DNA from: Planctomycetota bacterium | GTDB lineage: Bacteria; Planctomycetota; Phycisphaerae; Sedimentisphaerales; Anaerobacaceae | Assembly: GCA_023139715.1 (NCBI GenBank) | Contig: JAGLNB010000241.1 | Location: 1 to 7,026, forward strand | Length of the DNA: 7,026 nt | Direction of reading: 5' to 3' | In this document: piece by piece, positions 5,494-7,026 of the stretch | How positions within the stretch are numbered: the stretch's first letter is position 1 | How the letters are laid out: each line of letters begins with the position of its first letter | Program-made: the position numbers and the translations under genes | The notes under the pieces: model-generated | The model's input: the letters and a program-made list of their open reading frames with translations, nothing else | The model's database searches: none | Told to the model about the DNA's origin: nothing

Positions 5494-5592
5494 TCATTGT
5501 CCGGAAGATAAAGAGTCGAGCCTATACAAAAAAATCATATAAAAAGGTGAAAAAATTATGCAAAAGAATGATAAAACCGTCACAAAAAATCG

Positions 5593-5600
5593 TATATTTG
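5593..5600 (+). promoter_or_regulatory. Promoter -7 box for the gene at 5642
   Basis: TATATTTG matches TAnnTTTG perfectly, 41 bp before the start codon. I see no clear TTG at the expected upstream distance, so only the -7 element is supported. Confidence 0.5.
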
Positions 5601-5641
5601 TAGATGATAATGATTAATATTAATAATAAAACCGTAGTCAA

Positions 5642-6334
5642 ATGAAACACAGTAAAGAAGAAGGGGAACGCCAAATAATGGCTTTATGGCAAAAGTGGTA
5701 TTTGGAAGATGAAAACGTATATTTTCATATATGGAATCAAAAGCGGAAATTTGTATCGCATTGCTCTATGAAATCCTTTTTAAAGGCTTTAGACAGACGA
5801 ACACCGCATGGAATTTATACCGCCATAAACGGATATTTTCGCATACACTTTGCGATACGTGAGAAAATCGTAACTCTTGTTACTGTTTGGGCTCGATATG
5901 AGGGCAGATGGGTAGCGCTTGGTTATCGAGAAAGTCATCGAGTCGCAAAGAAATTTTTTGGAAGGTCTTATAAATCGGCAATCGGGACACCATTACCGGA
6001 CGGAATGAGAGAGGAGCTTATAAGGTGGAAGAAACAAGCATATGAGCGCTTATATACTACATGGGTTGTAGAAAGTAATCATATGAAAATAGAGACTTTA
6101 AAACAGTGGGTTAATAGGATAGTACAATTTGACGGATACGTTGCGTTTCTTGTAGTATCCAACAAAATAGCAGTTAATGTAATTATAAACCACCATCTAA
6201 TTGTCGATATGTTTGTTCTATATAAAGACGGCGAAGATCAATATGTTGTACCCGTGTACGATGTAGCAGAGTGGAGTCGGAATAATCTAAACAAGCATGT
6301 AACAGAATTTTACCATAGGAAAATGCTTAAATAA
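5642..6334 (+). CDS. Hypothetical protein, unrecognised (230 aa)
   Basis: A 230-residue, Lys/Arg-, Trp- and Tyr-rich protein with no family I recognise. Residues 1-20 form a probable charged helix. Residues 25-105 alternate aromatic and charged residues and look like mixed alpha/beta. A basic stretch (RESHRVAKKFFGRSYKSA, about 96-113) could bind nucleic acid or another polyanion. Residues 165-200 form a hydrophobic beta-rich part (FDGYVAFLVVSNKIAVNVII, then HH). No signal peptide or clear membrane helix is visible. The start is supported by a perfect -7 promoter box (5593-5600) about 42 bp upstream and by an A-rich leader typical of Bacteroidota. It is followed 66 bp later by another unrecognised gene in the same direction, probably in the same transcript. 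The AT-rich composition agrees with its neighbours. Function unknown; virion assembly or host-takeover roles are possible on an element of this kind, but nothing in the sequence shows them. Confidence 0.75.
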   Translation: MKHSKEEGERQIMALWQKWYLEDENVYFHIWNQKRKFVSHCSMKSFLKALDRRTPHGIYTAINGYFRIHFAIREKIVTLVTVWARYEGRWVALGYRESHRVAKKFFGRSYKSAIGTPLPDGMREELIRWKKQAYERLYTTWVVESNHMKIETLKQWVNRIVQFDGYVAFLVVSNKIAVNVIINHHLIVDMFVLYKDGEDQYVVPVYDVAEWSRNNLNKHVTEFYHRKMLK

Positions 6335-6400
6335 AGGCATATTTTGGAGGTTAAGAGTAAACAATGTATCTTGTATCATTAAAAAATAGTAATTGAAAAT

Positions 6401-6754
6401 ATGGAGTATTTTATAGACGCAGTAGGCAAGAGATTTGCCGATTCTTTCTTATATTTTAAAACAATAGATGAAAGTACTTTAGTAGTGGTAGAGGATTTAT
6501 TTAAAGGAGGTCATAAATCCGAAAGATTTAAAAGGGAATTAGACGACATGGCTAAAGTAGAAGACAATTATAGTAGAATACTAACATTTTCCTATTTTGA
6601 AATCAAAATAATAATTAAAGACGGTATTTTAAGAGAGCTGAAAATCGACTATAGCGGCGAAGGTATAAACTTTATAATGGATTTTACCGCCCACTACTTT
6701 TTTGCGAAAAAGTTTTTAGGCGAGTTTTGGGAGGAACTGGAGTCATACGAATAA
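6401..6754 (+). CDS. Hypothetical protein, unrecognised (117 aa)
   Basis: A 117-residue acidic protein rich in Phe, Glu, Asp and Lys. Residues 14-32 alternate hydrophobic and polar residues (a likely beta segment ending in VVVEDLF). A charged helix spans about 38-58, a beta-hairpin about 60-80 (ILTFSYFEIKIII), and an aromatic helix about 90-113 (MDFTAHYFFAKKFLGEFWEEL). There are no cysteines, no signal peptide and no membrane segment. I recognise no family. It is the second gene of a probable two-gene unit: 66 bp separate it from the previous gene, and in that gap a GGAGG sequence precedes a 10-codon frame that stops 4 bp before this start. An A-tract/T-tract inverted repeat directly follows its stop. 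Size and acidity would fit a small regulator or an inhibitor, but that is only a possibility. Confidence 0.65.
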   Translation: MEYFIDAVGKRFADSFLYFKTIDESTLVVVEDLFKGGHKSERFKRELDDMAKVEDNYSRILTFSYFEIKIIIKDGILRELKIDYSGEGINFIMDFTAHYFFAKKFLGEFWEELESYE

Positions 6755-6776
6755 AAAAAAAAGTATATTTTTTTTG
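6753..6776 (+). terminator. A-tract/T-tract inverted repeat after the last gene
   Basis: A run of ten A residues and a run of eight T residues flank a short GTATA loop, directly after the stop codon at 6752-6754. This resembles a weak, AT-only intrinsic terminator. There is no GC-rich stem. Confidence 0.4.
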
Positions 6777-6804
6777 GTTTGACTCCTTTTTTGTTATATC
6801 TTTG
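6773..6804 (+). promoter_or_regulatory. Bacteroidota-type promoter near the window end
   Basis: TTTG (6773-6776) and TATCTTTG (6797-6804), separated by 20 bp, match both promoter elements. Transcription would start near 6811, run to the window end and, if the molecule is circular, reach the recombinase gene after a leader of about 260 bases. It could instead drive a small RNA. Confidence 0.6.
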
Positions 6805-6875
6805 TTATTGCTATTAACTCCGTATCAAGTCCGAAGCGCACTGACTCGATAACAGGGCAAAAACGGAGCAAACGA

Positions 6876-6890
6876 GAAACTAACAGTTTC
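6876..6890. repeat. Small hairpin in the candidate leader
   Basis: GAAACT and AGTTTC form a 6-bp perfect stem with an AAC loop, downstream of the promoter at 6773-6804. Confidence 0.35.
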
Positions 6891-6969
6891 CTAACGTTAT
6901 ACAGGAAGGACAAGGACGCTGTTTACAGAACGACCTGATGATAACCCGCCAACACAAAAGAGAGGTCGA

Positions 6970-7023
6970 GGGGGGGATGACAACCAACCGGAATAGAGAA
7001 CTGAGGGGGAAAGCATCCCCCCC
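6970..7023. repeat. G7/C7 hairpin at the window end
   Basis: GGGGGGGATG (6970-6979) and CATCCCCCCC (7014-7023) are perfect 10-bp complements with a 34-base loop. An alternative inner hairpin, GGGGGA (7005-7010)/TCCCCC (7016-7021), competes for the same C tract. On a circular molecule a T6 tract (7-12) would follow, so it might attenuate or terminate transcription before the recombinase gene. Confidence 0.6.
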
Positions 7024-7026
7024 GTC

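Larger units (their letters stand above)
5233..5641. other. Gene-free region with strong cruciforms after Rep
   Basis: About 400 bp with no convincing gene. The first 45 bp are AT-rich. From about 5320 to 5510 it is GC-rich and holds two large hairpins (5336-5407 and 5439-5493). From 5520 it is A-rich and ends with the promoter box for the next gene. Frames open across it cross both hairpins and give proline/arginine-rich products, so they are taken as spurious. It may combine the terminator of the Rep transcript with a second origin or packaging signal. Confidence 0.55.

Noticed and set aside
5284..5603. Open frames on the + strand between Rep and the 230-residue gene (about 75 and 101 codons)
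   Set aside because: They run through both large hairpins, encode Pro/Arg/Ala-rich strings, and overlap each other and the next promoter region.
1..7026. Filamentous (inovirus) or ordinary microvirus genome
   Set aside because: There is no Zot-like ATPase, small coat-protein series or recognisable microvirus major capsid protein; the Rep alone does not decide the type.

Overview
The window most likely shows a small mobile element or single-stranded-DNA-virus-like genome from a member of the Bacteroidota. The reasons are: (i) several upstream regions carry the Bacteroidota -7 consensus TAnnTTTG, two of them with a correctly spaced upstream -33 TTG; (ii) gene starts follow A-rich leaders rather than strong Shine-Dalgarno sequences; (iii) two genes encode the DUF6266 N-terminal signature, a family seen mainly in Bacteroidota; (iv) every convincing gene is on the + strand and one encodes an HUH rolling-circle Rep, as expected for a small circular element. 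Whether the 7 kb is a complete circle cannot be proven here. If the ends are joined, the first gene meets an upstream in-frame stop (7002-7004) with no earlier ATG, so a circular reading is self-consistent.

Layout. 48-629 encodes a short tyrosine recombinase (catalytic domain only, FimB/FimE-sized). 733-1422 and 1481-3121 encode paralogous DUF6266 proteins; the second has an extra beta-rich module and a unique C-terminal domain. 3122-4088 has no gene. It is GC-rich and full of inverted repeats, short repeats and hairpins, and is the best candidate for the origin region; a promoter lies at its end (3902-3933). 4089-4286 may encode a small hydrophobic protein, overlapping the Rep gene at 4273-5232. 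5233-5641 is another gene-poor, strongly structured stretch that ends in a promoter -7 box. 5642-6334 and 6401-6754 encode two proteins I do not recognise. 6755-7026 holds a promoter and a G7/C7 hairpin but no gene.

How it may work (inference). Rep would replicate the element by rolling circle from one of the structured regions. The recombinase would act on the element itself or integrate it. The DUF6266 proteins are the only candidates for virion or surface proteins. The most striking observation is a 14-bp sequence present four times in the same orientation: at both ends of the recombinase gene, just after the first DUF6266 gene, and inside the second. With a recombinase gene next to them, these sites look like a cassette-exchange or deletion system acting on the DUF6266 genes. 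No Zot-like ATPase, microvirus major capsid protein, CRISPR array, rRNA or convincing tRNA was seen.
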